In this document: positions 46,964 through 60,240 of the stretch, in pieces
Numbering within the stretch: position 1 is the stretch's first letter
Layout of the letters: each line of letters opens with the position of its first letter
Assembly (NCBI GenBank): GCA_024500155.1
Contig: CM044860.1
Location: forward strand, 7,674,501-7,738,500
Direction of reading: 5' to 3'
Source: Chenopodium formosanum
Lineage: Eukaryota; Streptophyta; Magnoliopsida; Caryophyllales; Amaranthaceae
Length of the DNA stretch: 64,000 nt
Notes under the pieces: generated by a model
Told to the model about the DNA's origin: nothing
Seen by the model: only the letters and a program-made list of their open reading frames with translations
Database searches by the model: none
Translations under genes and position numbers: made by a program

Positions 46964-48624
46964 TCATTGATCTTCTGTTTTATCAGTTAGACCTTCCCCT
47001 GAAGAATCTACTGAAGAGTCCCCAAATTCTTCTTTGTACATTTCTTCAATCATTGGTTTCCACAATCTAACCCTTGCATTAATAAACCAATTTGAAACCT
47101 ACATAACACAACATAAACCCATCAGCATAAACTCATAAAAGTATTAGTTACATACTCGAATTTGACAAATCGAAAATCGATTCTTTTACTTGATTCTTTG
47201 TAAGGCCAGTTTGTGATGCCAATGTTAGCTTCTCTGAGTCATTTGGGTATCTGCAGAAACAGACAGTTTCCTAAGTAACATCACCACACATGTTATGAAT
47301 GACATGAAAGACAAATTAGTCTTCTAATGGACTTACGGATGAAGGAAATGCTCAAACAGCCAAGCACGTAGTATGGCCACCGAGGTCTCAGGGAGTCCTC
47401 GAATAGGCCGCCATGCTTGTCGATGAGTTCCTTGTATTAGCCCAATCTGTTGGAGAGACATCCTGCTATTGCTATTTCGACCATCTCGATCTAACAAACT
47501 CAAATGGGACAACCCACTTCCAATCTTAGGTAAATCAGGTGAAATTTTTTTCCTAATAACCTTAATTTGGGTTACTATGGCATCTCTCAGGCTACAAAAA
47601 TGCCTAGACATTGCCTGAAAGGCTAATGCAGTGTAACATTTCGCAGCGCCGTCTCCTGCAATCATCTCAAATGATGAAATCAAATCTTCCATCCTTTGAA
47701 AATACTCATCATATCTCCCTTCAACCTAGAACATTACAAAATCAATCAAAATTCAGCATATTATTATGTCTGTAACACATATATTTGGCAAAATTCAGTA
47801 AAATACGGCATTATAACATACTGTATTATACTTCAGAAACTGTCAGAAACACCAACCTGTTCTAGTATCGTAATAAGCTTGGAAAAATTGATTTGGAGGT
47901 CATGTTTATCAGCTGATAAAAACCCATTACTCATCAATTCAGCTCTCAATTCAGAACAGAGTCCTCTGCTACACATAAACAATCTCTTTACATCGTTTAA
48001 TTCGATGTCTTTGCTCCCGAGATCGATTACCTCTTCGAGTATTGATTGTGCAGGCTTCAGATACATCGAATTACTGACAGAATATGCAGTAAAAGAGGAA
48101 TTTCCCATGAAAGAATAGTCCCCTGGGTTACAATTTTCTTGATCACCAGAAGAACTAACTAAATTACTGCAAGCCTGTTGCATAAGCTCTGAAGTAAAGG
48201 TTCTTTGCCTGTATTGAGGACTATGAAGCACTTGAGAACCGAGCGAAAGCGAAAGCCTATTCGGGCCCTGGTTGGCCTCATTTGAAGCTCCAAGAAGGTC
48301 CATGAGGTGCCTAGTATGACCCATATCAGAATGATCATCCGGGTGTACAACTACTGATGAATGATCATGAACAAGGTTAATTGATCTTGACATTCTTTCT
48401 TCAAGAGACTGAATCGTTGGAAAATGGGTATTACCAAGAGATTGATGATCTGAAAATGGGTTACTTGAATTGACCCTTACAATATCAGAATTATAAGAAT
48501 CATCAAAATGTGGGTTCTGATCATATTTATCAAAACGGGGTTGAGAAGAAATTGGGTTTGAGATTAAAAAGTGGTGTAAACTACTTGATGAAGTAGGGTT
48601 TGTTTGGGTTTCTTGTGAAACCAT
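46964..48624 (-). CDS. BEL1-like TALE homeodomain protein A, 450 aa, 4 exons
   Basis: Nuclear transcription factor expected to pair with KNOX proteins. Exons: 48624-47857, 47725-47337, 47250-47190, 47098-46964, in phase, with the family's usual 61-bp third exon inside the homeodomain. The SKY motif is degenerate (SMYLKPAQ, ~186-193; usual SKYLKAAQ). The BELL domain covers ~250-312 (GRYDEYFQRMEDLISSFE…). The TALE homeodomain is ~360-422 with the PYP loop (386-388) and WFINARVR recognition helix. LSLSLGS at 124-130 is an N-terminal ZIBEL-like motif, but the tail after the homeodomain is only ~25 residues and lacks the C-terminal one. It is the shorter, more diverged member of a tandem pair, closest by eye to the BLH6/BLH7 clade. 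Confidence 0.92.
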
Positions 48625-51600
48625 ATTTGTAAAAAAGTGAGTTTTTTTTAGGAAATTTTTTTAAAGTGATAAAAAGCTTTCATACAAGAGAATTGCTAAA
48701 AACATCAAAATGTCAGCTTCATGAAAGATTCTACAAGGAAAGAACCAAATCTGAAGAGCAAAAATTGGAAGGAAGAAGAGAAGCTGATCATAAGTGGGAA
48801 TCTAACTTTGCCCACTTCTGTTTTGTGGGGTCTCAACAAAAAATTCTCCTTTTTTTGGGATTTTTGAGAATTTTGGGAATAAATTAAACTGTAATAAAAA
48901 AGGGTTTAAGAAAAAGCTTGGTTTGATTTTCATCCAAAAAAATAAAAATTAGAATGAAAATGACATAAAAATAGTTGAATGAATTATGGTAAGTTGTAAC
49001 AAAAGATGATCTAATGGGTAAGACCCTAAAGATATCATCAGAGAAGAAACTGTACTAAAACCTGCAATAGTAAGCAGCAGACAGTTGGAATAGTGAACAG
49101 TCAAGTAAGAAACATCAACAATAATACAGTATGCAACAAATAATTATAAAAAGAAAAGTACAAGTACCAAAATCTAAACCCCCATTAATAAATACTCATA
49201 TAAAAAGTGCAACAACTAATCAATTTTTACAATAAATACTTCAATAGCTATCAGAAAACAGATGAATTTCTGAAACAAAGGGCATTAATAAGTTTCAATG
49301 AATGTTGTTCACAAAACAAGGAATTTCCTGTCAGTTTTAACTAAAACCCTGAATTTTTTATATAAAACCTTTAAAATGGTAAAACAAAATCTAGAATTTA
49401 ATCAAACTTCATTAGTATTAGTATGATTGTTATGCAAGAACATACCTTTAGGGTTCTTAACAGCAAAAGACACAATCTTTTTCTCTCTCCTTGGATAAAC
49501 ACTATTACAAACCATAACAAAGAAAGAAGCTTTTTATACAAGGGATTAAATTTTTAATTTTTATATATAAAGTTTTTAAAAAAATTATTAAAAAAAAAAA
49601 GCTAAGAAAATAGACCTGTACAAGTTCTCTAAAAAAGCAAAGCTAAAAAAACTAGACCAAGTGGAAAAATAAAGAAAATTGACAATGACAGATAAAAGAA
49701 AAGTCTCTAATTTTAATTTTAATATAATTGATCTTTTTTTTTTTTTTTTACTGACTACAAAAAAACAAGAGATCCTGCTTCTGCTGCTGTATATTCACAG
49801 CCCCTGCAATTTCATTTCTTTGGGAGACTCAAAAGCAAAAACTCTGTTTTCTCTCTCTATGTTTTTTTCTGTGTTTCTCTCTCTAGCCCAAATTAATAGT
49901 GCATGAAAAAGATTGTTTTTTTTTTTTTTCAAGTTTTTTGGAGTTTTTCATTTCAATTACATTGAATTTTAGTAGTAGTACCATCTTTATTCTATGAAAC
50001 AGGGAAAGAGAGAAGAAAAGTAGGCTATCTTTTAACACACTCAGAATTTTTAGCCATTTAGATTGTCTGTTTATATGAGTCTGTACCCTCCTCTTAGAAT
50101 ATCCTACTTTAATTTTGGTTTAGCTTGATAACACATGCAAATTCATGAAGATGTAGTAATAAATGGTGGTTTTGGTAATTATGTGTATTTTTTTAAAAAG
50201 TACAGTGTCATGAAATAACTTCACTAAATTACATGTGTGAAAAACACGTTTGGAGACTACATGAGGCTTTATTTCAAAATTTCACCTAAAATCTTGATCA
50301 TTATTTTCATGTAATATAGTGATGAAATACGACGTAACCTTTACCACCAAAAAAAAAAATAAAAAAAAAATAAAAAAAAAAAAAAACTCTACCCATCATT
50401 AATTGTTATATACTACAAAGTTTAATGTCTCAACTTTATATGTGCTTACATAATCCAAACGACTATAAATAGCAACATCTTTTTTTTTTCTTCGCCTTTC
50501 GGCAATGCAATAGTCTTTAGTACATGCTAATTATATGCAATTACAAAAACTTACTAAAGTACAGTAGGCTCTTGAAATCCAAAGATAAACACTCCCAAAA
50601 GAACAATTATTATTTTGCTAATCATACCAGAAAATAAAAAACAAATCATAATAATACAATAATAATAGAGTAAGAATCTTAAGGTGAAGAAAGAGAGAGA
50701 TTGATTGGTTGGTTACAATAGGGAAGATGGCATAGATTCTAGATTTGTTTCTAGGTAAGATGGTAGGGGAGTCTGGTACTCTGCTAGGAACTTGTTTTTG
50801 TAATCATTACCATTTTTGTTCATATTCCTCTAATCCAGTTGTCACTCTCTTAATACACACAAATTCTTTTTTATTTTTTTTGGTTTTCATGAAATAAAGG
50901 GTCCCACAATTCCCTGATTAAAGAAGGGTAGCTTCTTTCTTGCTGCATAAAATTTTATACAATGTTTCATCTCATCATAAAAAATCCAAAATTTATTTAT
51001 ACATACTGTATCTGAATTTCTGAATCAAAAACATTCTTACTCAAATCTGATGATAATTTTGCATTGTATTGGTAAAAGTAAAATCTGGGTTAAAAAATAT
51101 GTTTGTTTGACAGATTTTTTACTCCTATGAAACTTTCTGAAAATTTGGGCTGCTGCTGTAAAATTCTGGTGCAACTGAATCCCTAAGCAGATACTGCTTT
51201 AACTGCATTACTGCTATAATTCATGTTACAGATACTGCAGTATCTAAAAATTTCAAAATTTATTTTCTTAATCAATGTATTTAATCAATTAATTATACAA
51301 GAATTAAAAAAAAATAATTAGAGTAACTATATTTATATACTCTAATTTTTTTATATTTTTTTTTATACTTTTAATGTTCTGTTTGTTTGGACCAAAATGT
51401 CACACAAAAATTACATGAATAATCCCTATCTTGTACAAATATATGCTATTTTCTCCAACCCAGTATCTATATTACATATTACATCTGGGAAATCTACAAC
51501 AATATATTCAAATGAAATTTACACTACTCCTTGCTGTTTTTCCCACTCTGCAGGCCTGCTTGAATTTCACAATTGCGCAGTCGGCGTTGTAAGAACAGCA

Positions 51601-51732
51601 GGAGAGGAAGAATAAAATGCAGGTATTGCTATTGCTAAGGTTTAGTATATGTTCTAACCCCAGTTTTATTCATATAGAGATTGTAGAGAAGTATGCATAG
51701 AAACGTTTTTTTTTTTGTACTTTTTTTTTTAT
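48625..51732. other. Leader/promoter region of BELL gene A and intergenic DNA
   Basis: No coding region. CTCTCT-rich stretches at 49,480-49,500 and 49,840-49,890 probably belong to the spliced 5' leader, which is long in BELL genes; AAAG|GTATG at about 49,441-49,450 on the minus strand could be its donor. T/A homopolymers occur at 49,735-49,750 and 50,347-50,385. From 50.6 to 51.7 kb I see nothing definable. Confidence 0.4.
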
Positions 51733-54700
51733 TTAGGCTACAAAATCATTTAGGATGTGTGATGGGTTACCGAACCTGTGTTGCTGGTTTACTTGCTCAA
51801 GGTATGGATTATAGTCCGAGGTGGAGACTCCCATAGTAGCATCTGTATTTGTGTTACCCCGGAATGTGACATCGCCTTCACGATGTCGCAAGCCTAAGGC
51901 CAGGGATACTTGGTTGTCTACACTAAAGCTGCCTAACTCGGACATTTGGTAAGCAGCAGGATTGGCCATGAGATGTGGATGCCCATGCCCTCCACCATTA
52001 GGGTCCGGAGAGGAAAGAGTCCCATTATTACTGTAAAACCCGTGATTGTCATTATTAGCACCAATACCTTGGTTGACATTGATCTTCGAATCATGAGCAT
52101 CGTGGACTATTGATGTTGAGCTTTCCTGCATTTCCTCTCTTCTGTCTTCAGACCCCCAAGACTTCTCCCTTGCTAATTTGGGCGTGTTTTCTGGCGAAGA
52201 TCTTGAATTCAATAATTCTGCTTCTCCGAATTCTTCTTTGTACATTTCCTCAACCATTGGCTTCCAAAGACGTACACGTGCATTGATAAACCAATTTGCA
52301 ACCTGCTCCATTTCAAGATCAACAGCAACAAAATGTCAGTTTAAGTTGTGCAGTAATAAGATTTTCATCACAGTTTGCATTTAGACTCCTACATTAAACT
52401 TACTTTACTTGGTAAAGATAGATAACAAGTACTTTTCTTCCATTCCAATTCAATTTTATCACATTCGAATCAAGGAGCTTTTCAAAAATAAAATGGTAAC
52501 TTTCAGCTTTCAGTGGGCATAGAGACAACTACGAAGTATTTTATATGGACTCTTCGTATCACCTTAAGTACCCATGTGGATACTTGACGCTCCAAGCCTC
52601 CACCATGGGTATGGACAGGTGAAGTTTTCAATTTTGGCCAAAATTGTACTTTCTTACATAACTTTCTTCAGACTAATGATGCACACATCTGAGAGTGAAT
52701 AGGCATCTTTAGGTAGTTTGGGGATGGGGGAGGGGGTGATGGGATGGGGAAGAGAAAGAGGCGGGAATGGATCTTCGAATCCAATTTCTCTGCAGTACAA
52801 CGTTCTAAAGAGAGATTTTCAAAACAATAAAAACAATAACTCTATTAGCTTTCATTGGAATTACCTGACTTCTAGTCAATCCTGTCTGTCTAGCCAGCAT
52901 AATCTTCTCCGAATCCTTTGGGTATCTGTTAGACATAGATTTAAAACATGAGCCTGAATTCACCTTTCATTAACAGAACTCGTAAGAGTCTAAAGAGGCA
53001 GTGAACATACGGATGGAGGAAGTGCTCAAAAAGCCAAGCACGAAGAATAGTAACAGCACTTTCAGGAAGTCCCCTCTGAGGCCTCCATGCATGGCGCATC
53101 ATACCAAATTGCTGAAGGGCTCTCTGTTGCCTGAGTTGTTGATCCACATAGCGAAGACGAGGAATTACTCCAAGACCATTGTCTTGCTCTCCAAGGCTTT
53201 TTCTGGTTGCTTGAATTTGGTTAGTTATGGCATCACGCAGGCATCGGAAATGGCGAGAAATTGTTTTAAGGGCCAGTGCTGTGTAAGGCTTGGCTGCCCC
53301 AACCCCGGCTACCACATCAAAAGATGACACCAGGAGTTGCATCTGTTGACAATATTGTTTGTATCTTCTGTCCACCTGCAATCAGAGGCACACATGATAT
53401 ATATTATACCTCAGTTCGGCTCATTCACCATTCAATTACCTATAAGGACACATAAAAATGATTCCCAAAGTGGATTACATAACATTGCACCATCCTTCCA
53501 AGTGCTCCTATCAGTCATTGACAAGCAGAACAATAACAGCTTACTCCACCATGTCAGCTTCAAAAGTAATGCAAATGTAACTGCAAGCAAACCTATCCGA
53601 ATTCCCAACCCAGAGACCCAACAGTTCTAAAGGCAGACATGCATCAAAGGGACACTTTCACTAAGAATGACAGAAGTTGGAAATTTATTCACAGTGCTTT
53701 CAAAGCATGTGACAATTCATTATCATCTCATACCACATAACCATTGATCAAATAAAAATCAACTATTTCCCTATTGTGTCTTCAAAATACAAGATTTTGG
53801 CTACTTCTTGCCCGTTATCAAACTCCAAGGAAAGCAAAACACAAAGTAGATCGCCCAATACACTGCATACACACTACATCTCTAAAAAAAAAAAAAAAGG
53901 CTATGTCCTCCTGTAATTGCATTAATCAACTCAGTTATATTTATTTACTATACTTGTGTAACAGCTTATAAACTCCTCTGTTTCATTCCCTATCAAGCCT
54001 TAAGCCACATAAATTCATTTCCCAAAATGGCTTTCAGTTAGATACCGACACTTCCAAACCACTGTTTCCATGGTTCTACCTAATAGCTTTGCTGTTATAA
54101 TGGAGCTAAGAGAATCGAAATTGATCCTCATGATTACTTTCAACAACCAAACGACGCATCAATCAGCATCAGCAATATGGAAGAACCTCAAGCAACATAT
54201 AATAACTTAAGGCAGCCTCTAATCTTTCAATCAGCTAGTATCCCCAACAAATTCGATACCTCCTCCTCACCTGATCACCAACACTTTCGTCTAGAGCTCT
54301 GTCAATGTCTCCAAAACATCATAATTTTCTCAAGGATTGTTTATACCAACTATGATCAGGAACAAGATGTGGTAGTCCATAACATGCAATTTAGAAATCA
54401 GGACAATGCATTGACATATTACCAACCAAGAACACACGGGAATGGACAATTCAGAATCTATTGACAGTAAAATAAAACAATGCAATGATATCATACCTCA
54501 TCCAACATGGAATGAAGCTTATCCAACTTGTTCTGCAATTCTTGTCTCTCAGCAGGAGATAGCTCCACCGTGGATCCAGACTCATTAGCTTCTGAGGCGG
54601 CTTGTGATCCGCCTTTAGACTCCTTGGAACTTTCATCTACCTTGCTTGTGTTTTGTTCTTTACCAGAATCAGATCGCTTAAGAGCTTCCCGGACATTAAC

Positions 54701-55471
54701 TACTTCATCCAGCAACTGTTGTGCAGCCTTAAGGTACTTAGACTTCACAAGTGTGTTAGCCATTCCAGCCTGCTCATACTGATATTGATTACAATTCATT
54801 GCTTTCGCGTTCATTGAATATTGAGGATTGTTCAGAGCCCCAAACCTAATATTATTATGTCCATCTCCTTGCAATTCATAAGGAAAAAAGTCAGAATTTC
54901 TCATATCCTTGTTTGGGGAAGCCTCATCAACCTTACAGGCCATTGGCCTAACATTATTCTCAGCCGAAAAGGGAAGGTGAGGGCTTAGGACAGAGGAGAG
55001 TCCTGGATTGGAATACTGATACTGCTGAAACTGAGATGTAGAAACCGCGGTTGACATCTGTGTGCTAAGGCTAAGCGATAGTCCTTGCAAATTCTGCTCA
55101 CCATCCACCATATTTATCTGACTCCTAGATGTCAATTGAAGTTCCCCTGGCATAGAATTACCGACGTTTTCACCTTCTCCTGAGTTAAGTGTCCCGCTCA
55201 TGGGCTGCATACACATCGAATCCCCGGTAGGTGGGATAAACATCATCTCATTTCTCCCATTCATCGCAGGCATCTCAACACCATTTTGTGGATTCATTGA
55301 AGAACCAGGCGAAATCTCAGAGAACGAACCGGGTGAAGGAGATGTAAGATACATCATCATGTTCCCATGGAGAAGAGGTGACTCAGAGTATGATGCAAAC
55401 TTTTGGTCCCGGACATACGGCGCTGACAGGACATCAAGCTGAGCACTAGAACTGGGGTAATAAGTGGCCAT
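51733..55471 (-). CDS. BEL1-like TALE homeodomain protein B (BLH6/BLH7-like), 656 aa, 4 exons
   Basis: Nuclear TALE transcription factor. Exons: 55471-54497, 53375-53011, 52925-52865, 52302-51733, all GT-AG and in phase. Domain order: ZIBEL-like LSLSLS (131-136), SKY motif SKYLKAAQQLLDEVV (244-258), BELL domain ~310-390 (VDRRYKQYCQQMQLLVSSFD), TALE homeodomain ~422-484 with PYP loop and WFINARVR, C-terminal ZIBEL VSLALGL, and a final DFVA. The DRRYKQY…VVAG-GAAKPYTALAL run matches what I recall of BLH6/BLH7, regulators of secondary-wall formation. In helix 3 the usual QVSNWF reads QVANWF. It lies head-to-tail 3.1 kb upstream of BELL gene A on the same strand, suggesting tandem duplication. Confidence 0.95.
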
Positions 55472-57250
55472 TTTTGGGTAGGATTCCTATCACTTTTACT
55501 CAAAAAGTTGCAATACACAAGCACAATTCCAATAGTAGAACATCAGCAGAAATCCTCATATGTCATATGATCAAAGTTCATGGACCAGTAACAACCACCT
55601 ATGATAAGATAAAAATCACTAAATAAATAAGTCCAATCTGACAAAGCAATTCACCTTTTATGTTTTTACTCATCATCATCAAAATCTTTGTAACCCAATA
55701 ATTATTAATCAGCAAAAAGGAATAATATCATACATATTCTAGAATCATCTAAGATATGATCAAATACACAATTACAATAATAATTTCAAGGAATTATATC
55801 AGATAAAGAATCAAAATTTAAACTTGCACAGAAATTAATAAAAATTTACAGAAACCCTATTCTGAAAATGTAAAAATAGACTAATAACTGAAATATAACA
55901 CTCTAAATTACAATCAGCTGAAATTAGTGTTCTTGATAGTTCTTCATCACTAAGCTTAAACTTGTCAAACCCAGAATAGAAATTCAGCAACATGAACTAT
56001 TATCAATCAAAGTGCATCATCAAAACCATGGTTAAATATAAAATTAAAAAAGCATTAAATTTATAAGTGAAAAAAATATAATTACACTCAAAAGCTAGGA
56101 AATTACAATTGAGGTATACCTTAAAGAAACCCAAAGAGTTTGTGCCTTAATAAGGGAACAAAGAAGCTTAAAATTGCAAAAAAGCATAAAAACCTTATAC
56201 ACTAAAGACAAACTGATCCCAAGAGATTTTGCGAACAATAAACCAACCCACCCTTGAAACCCTTTTCAATCAAAAAAACAATGACACACCCAATTAGAAT
56301 AATATACTTACTACAACCAACAAACTATATATTATAAAATTAATAAAAATATTTAATACAAAAATAATTAAATAAAAAAGTTTGAATTTTTCCTACCCAA
56401 ATAAAATAATGAGTGGCTAAGATAGAGAGAGAAAAAAGAAAGTAGAGAGAGAAAGGAGTTAAATACAACCTTCTATTTCTTGAATAATAAACAAAATGAA
56501 TTGGTAAAAATTTAATCTTTAATTAATAATCTCTCACAATCAATCATATTCTCACCATTGGCACGTGTGAGAGTAAGAAATTTAGCACCAAAAAGATGTA
56601 AACTTTGAAGGGATTGAGAGTAGTTGTTGTTGCTGTTGTTGCTAATAGTTGTTGGTAACCTCCTCTGTTTTTTTCTCTCTCTAAAAATCTACAATATTTG
56701 GGGTTTAAGGAAGAGCTAACTACCAGTTGGTAGACCTAAACACTGTCTTAAACCTCATTCAAAAGCATACCCACTTTCTCTCTCTATACTTTCTCTCTCT
56801 AGTTGCAGAGGATTTTTTTTTTTTTTTTTGAGGATTAAATTGGAGAAGAAGCTCTGTTTTCTGTGGTCATGGTCATTTTTGTCCCTTGAAAAAAAATCAA
56901 TAAAGTTTTAATCTTTTTTAGAAAATAAAAATAACCCATTTCATAAAAAACAAAAATACAAACAACCCATTTCATAAAATATAAATATAAAAAAAAAACC
57001 CAGAAATTATTTTCTAAATTAGAACAAAAAAAAAAAAAAAAAAACAAATGGACAATTGTGATAAGGGGGAATAAAATAATTGGAAGAGTTAGCTTTAGAG
57101 ATAGCTGCATACTATTCGTAGGAGTAGGTGACAGTGACAACATCACACGTTTTAACGTATACAAAGCGATTCCTAAGTATATACGCCTCCAAAAATTAAT
57201 TTTTAAAAATATGAATACACATTTTATTAAATAATACAAGTATAAAATTT
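55472..57250. other. Leader/promoter region of BELL gene B
   Basis: Non-coding. CTCTCTCT tracts at 56,410-56,460 and 56,680-56,810 resemble the transcribed 5' leader of a regulatory gene; one or more leader introns are likely but their ends are uncertain. A CAACAA/GTTGTTGTTGCTG repeat lies near 56,625. Confidence 0.4.
56808..56836 (-). mobile_element. Poly(A) retroposition scar with GAGGATT duplication
   Basis: A run of T (56,815-56,829) is flanked by the direct repeat GAGGATT (56,808-56,814 and 56,830-56,836). It reads as a bare poly(A) insertion on the minus strand with a 7-bp target duplication, though slippage could also explain it. Confidence 0.4.
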
Positions 57251-58286
57251 CAATTTTTAATATTATGAGGAATTTATTTTGCTTGTTTGTTGGGTGTATT
57301 CATTATTCAATTCATATTTCCGGCTTGGTTGGTAATTTGGTATCCACAAAAATTATTCGCCCCCCTCAATTATTGAATTCAATTGCCTTGTTGAACCAAA
57401 TAAATGCTGACAGAAGATGTTTTATATTTTTGGGTTTTTGAACAATTTTTGGATAGGAGTAGTAGCTAAGTAATTATACAATAGTACGAGTATTAAAATT
57501 GTATTAAAAATTGCGTATGCATTTTGGTGTATAGGAAGTCATAAAAGAGAAATAAATGCTTAAAAAATTTAATACGAGTTCAATACTAAATTATTTCTTA
57601 TAAAAAATTTAGTAGTATTTGAGTAGCGCGCAAAATAAATCGTACCCATTATATATTATGCATGATAGTGTGAATAAGAAAAGGCATGTTGATTGGCAAG
57701 TAAAACCAATAATGAAACTCCAAAGTGAGATGAAAAGAGAAAGAAAAGTTTTTTCAAATAATGAGTGAATTCTAGAGAAAAAGAAGATAATCAAGGTATA
57801 CTTTTTATGGGCCTAGCTAGGTGGGGGTAAAAAAAAAAAGGAATGGGTTAGATAAAAGTTGGTGGAATTCCAAAAATAGTTTACAACAAAAAGGTTGGTT
57901 CCATTAAAAATTAAATAAATAATAAATTAAATTAAATTAAAAAAAGTAAGAAAAAAGGGTTGGTTAATGCTTGTGCATGAATTTGGATTGTTAAAGTTGT
58001 GCTTTCCATCATTTGTGAAGATAGTCGGTTGTACTTGAGAAATCATCTGTTGCAGTTGACCAATTATAGTACTCATTGGTTCATGACCAAGAGGTGTTAA
58101 CTTAGATTGTAATTCAATTGTTTAACCTCCTAATTACTAAACTTTGTAAGTTGTGTTTCTCATGTATAATTAGGTGTTTTTTTGATATACAAGTATTCAA
58201 TTGAATATGTAGAATTTAATATTTAAGGCACATATGTGAAATTTAATTAAATATGATGTACTTCCTAGTTCATTGCTATTATTATG
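57251..58286. other. Intergenic DNA
   Basis: AT-rich DNA without recognised genes or bounded repeats. Confidence 0.4.
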
Positions 58287-58296
58287 AGAAGTTAAT

Positions 58297-58341
<45 letters not shown>

Positions 58342-58362
58342 GTTAAAAGCAGAAGTTAACAG
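58287..58362 (-). mobile_element. Poly(A) retroposition scar, T42 with 12-bp duplication
   Basis: T42 (58,299-58,340) plus ten extra bases is flanked by AGAAGTTAATAG (58,287-58,298) and AGAAGTTAACAG (58,351-58,362), 11 of 12 identical. On the minus strand this is a ten-base stub plus a poly(A) tail between target duplications, the form of an extremely 5'-truncated LINE product. Confidence 0.6.
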
Positions 58363-58484
58363 TTTGATATTACACATTGAGGTTAATCTAGTAAGGGTCT
58401 GTTCCCTTCAGCTAAACTTCAGTTCAACTCGAATCAGATCAGTTCAGTTCAGTTCAACTCTTACTTTCCTTCTCTCATAAATTC

Positions 58485-58662
58485 TGTCAGATAATATAAA
58501 CTCCTCAGTCAGAGCGATTTCCATTGATCAATATTTATAGGGTTACAATGAGAAACCTAATCATATTAGGTAACTATAAGATATGTACAGATATCAAAGA
58601 TAATCTTATACAAAATATATCCTAAACCTAGGATGAGAATATTCTATGGATATTCTCTATCA
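58485..58662 (-). repeat. LTR A (178 bp), 3' LTR of the array
   Basis: Outermost LTR, flanked on the left by the AATTC duplication. It differs from the others near its start (CTCCTCAGTCAGAGCG where others have CTCCTTAATAAGAGTG), where it matches the internal CAGTCAGAGCG sequence. Confidence 0.85.
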
Positions 58663-58671
58663 CACCCCCGA

Positions 58672-58849
58672 TGTCAGATAATATAAACTCCTTAATTAGA
58701 GTGATTTCCATTGATCAATATTTATAGGGTTATAATGAGAAACCTAATCATATTAGGTAACTATAAGATATGTACAGATATCAAAGATAATCTTATACAA
58801 AATATATCCTAAACCTAGGATGAGAATATTCTATGGATATTCTCTATCA
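58672..58849 (-). repeat. LTR B (178 bp), internal
   Basis: Second LTR, separated from LTR A by only CACCCCCGA. Eight of these bases are the polypurine-tract side of the internal region and the last is the primer-site side, so the internal region between A and B has been deleted. Confidence 0.85.
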
Positions 58850-59649
58850 CACCCCCGCAGTCAGAGCGGGAGAAAATCGGATGCTCAGACTGGATCTGAA
58901 TCACGCATCGGACGGTAAGGATAGTATGATAACCCATGATCAAAAGAGAAGTAGTAGACGTGTGCCGGTGATGACAATGATGAGAAGCAACAGCCACGAC
59001 CTACGTAGAGTAGAGATAAGCACTGCTAAGCCTGAGGAGAAGGAGAAGAGCCGCACACAAACTTGGGCTAAGTTGCAGATTTATAGAAGAAGAAGAAGCT
59101 AAGGAATCAAACCATCATCGGGATAAGACACTACACTACTACGTGAAATCACAGTTGAATAAAAACAAATAAAATAGCGCAAAAAAAAGATTAAATTCCA
59201 CCGCTTGAAATTAATCTCAAAAGAGAAACCCAGGTAGCAAGAATCAATACTCCACAAAGATTCCAAGTGCTGCAACAATAAGAGGAGCCAACTTGATAGC
59301 AAAGAGAGATGTGCAAAAGTAGTTGACCTTATTCTGATATACCACCACCAAAACAAAATCTATGTGATTATGTGTAGAAAAACCAATGGGGCAATGTAAG
59401 AATCATTGCTGGTCATGAGGAGGTGGAAATAGAGTGCGGCACATGGAGAAGGTTGGCAGATTTGGTTACTGCCAGTAGTGGGAGGCGGTAGTGTATGCGA
59501 TTGCCACCAATGATGGAGGCGGCTTTAGCGGTTGCTACTATCGGTGGGAGGCGCAAGGTTACATAAAGATTCTAAAAAAAAACTTTGAGAAAAGGAAATA
59601 AAAAATCTATATGTGTGTGTTTGCGGAAGCATAAAAAGTTTGTGTATAT

Positions 59650-59682
59650 CCCACCGGTGGGTTTAATTTTCCAACCCACCGG
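59650..59682 (-). promoter_or_regulatory. Stem-loop near primer site, copy 1
   Basis: A 10-bp perfect stem (CCGGTGGGTT/AACCCACCGG, 9-nt loop) overlaps the 12-bp palindrome CCCACCGGTGGG. It is present in both internal regions ~55 bp from the primer-binding site, where packaging or dimerisation signals lie in retroelements. The function is inferred. Confidence 0.5.
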
Positions 59683-59737
59683 CAGGGTGAGAATTTTTAT
59701 ATATGATTCCCAAGATCTCACCTAAGCTGTGATACCA

Positions 59738-59915
59738 TGTCAGATAATATAAACTCCTTAATAAGAGTGATTTCCATTGATCAATATTTATAGGGTTACA
59801 ATGAGAAACCTAATCATATTAGGTAACTATAAGATATGTACAGATATCAAAGATAATCTTATACAAAATATATCCTAAACCTAAGATGAGAATATTCTAT
59901 GGATATTCTCTATCA
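59738..59915 (-). repeat. LTR C (178 bp), internal
   Basis: Third LTR, with a primer-binding site on its left side and a polypurine tract on its right. Nearly identical to LTR D. Confidence 0.85.
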
Positions 59916-60240
59916 TACCCCCGCAGTCAGAGCGGGAGAAAATTGGATGCTCAGACTGGATCTGAATCACGCATCGAGCGGTAAGGATAGTATGGTAACC
60001 CATGATCAAAAGAGAAGTAGTAGACATGTGCCGGTGATGACGATGAGAAGCAACAGCCACGACCTACATAGAGTAGAGATAAGCACTACTAGGCCGGAGG
60101 AGAAGGAGAAGGAGAAGAGCCGCACACAGACTTGGGCTAAGTTGCAGATCCAGAGAAGAAGAAGCTAAGGGATCAAACCATCATCGGGGAGAAGACACTA
60201 CACTACTACGTGAAATCACAATTGAATAAAAGTAAATAAA

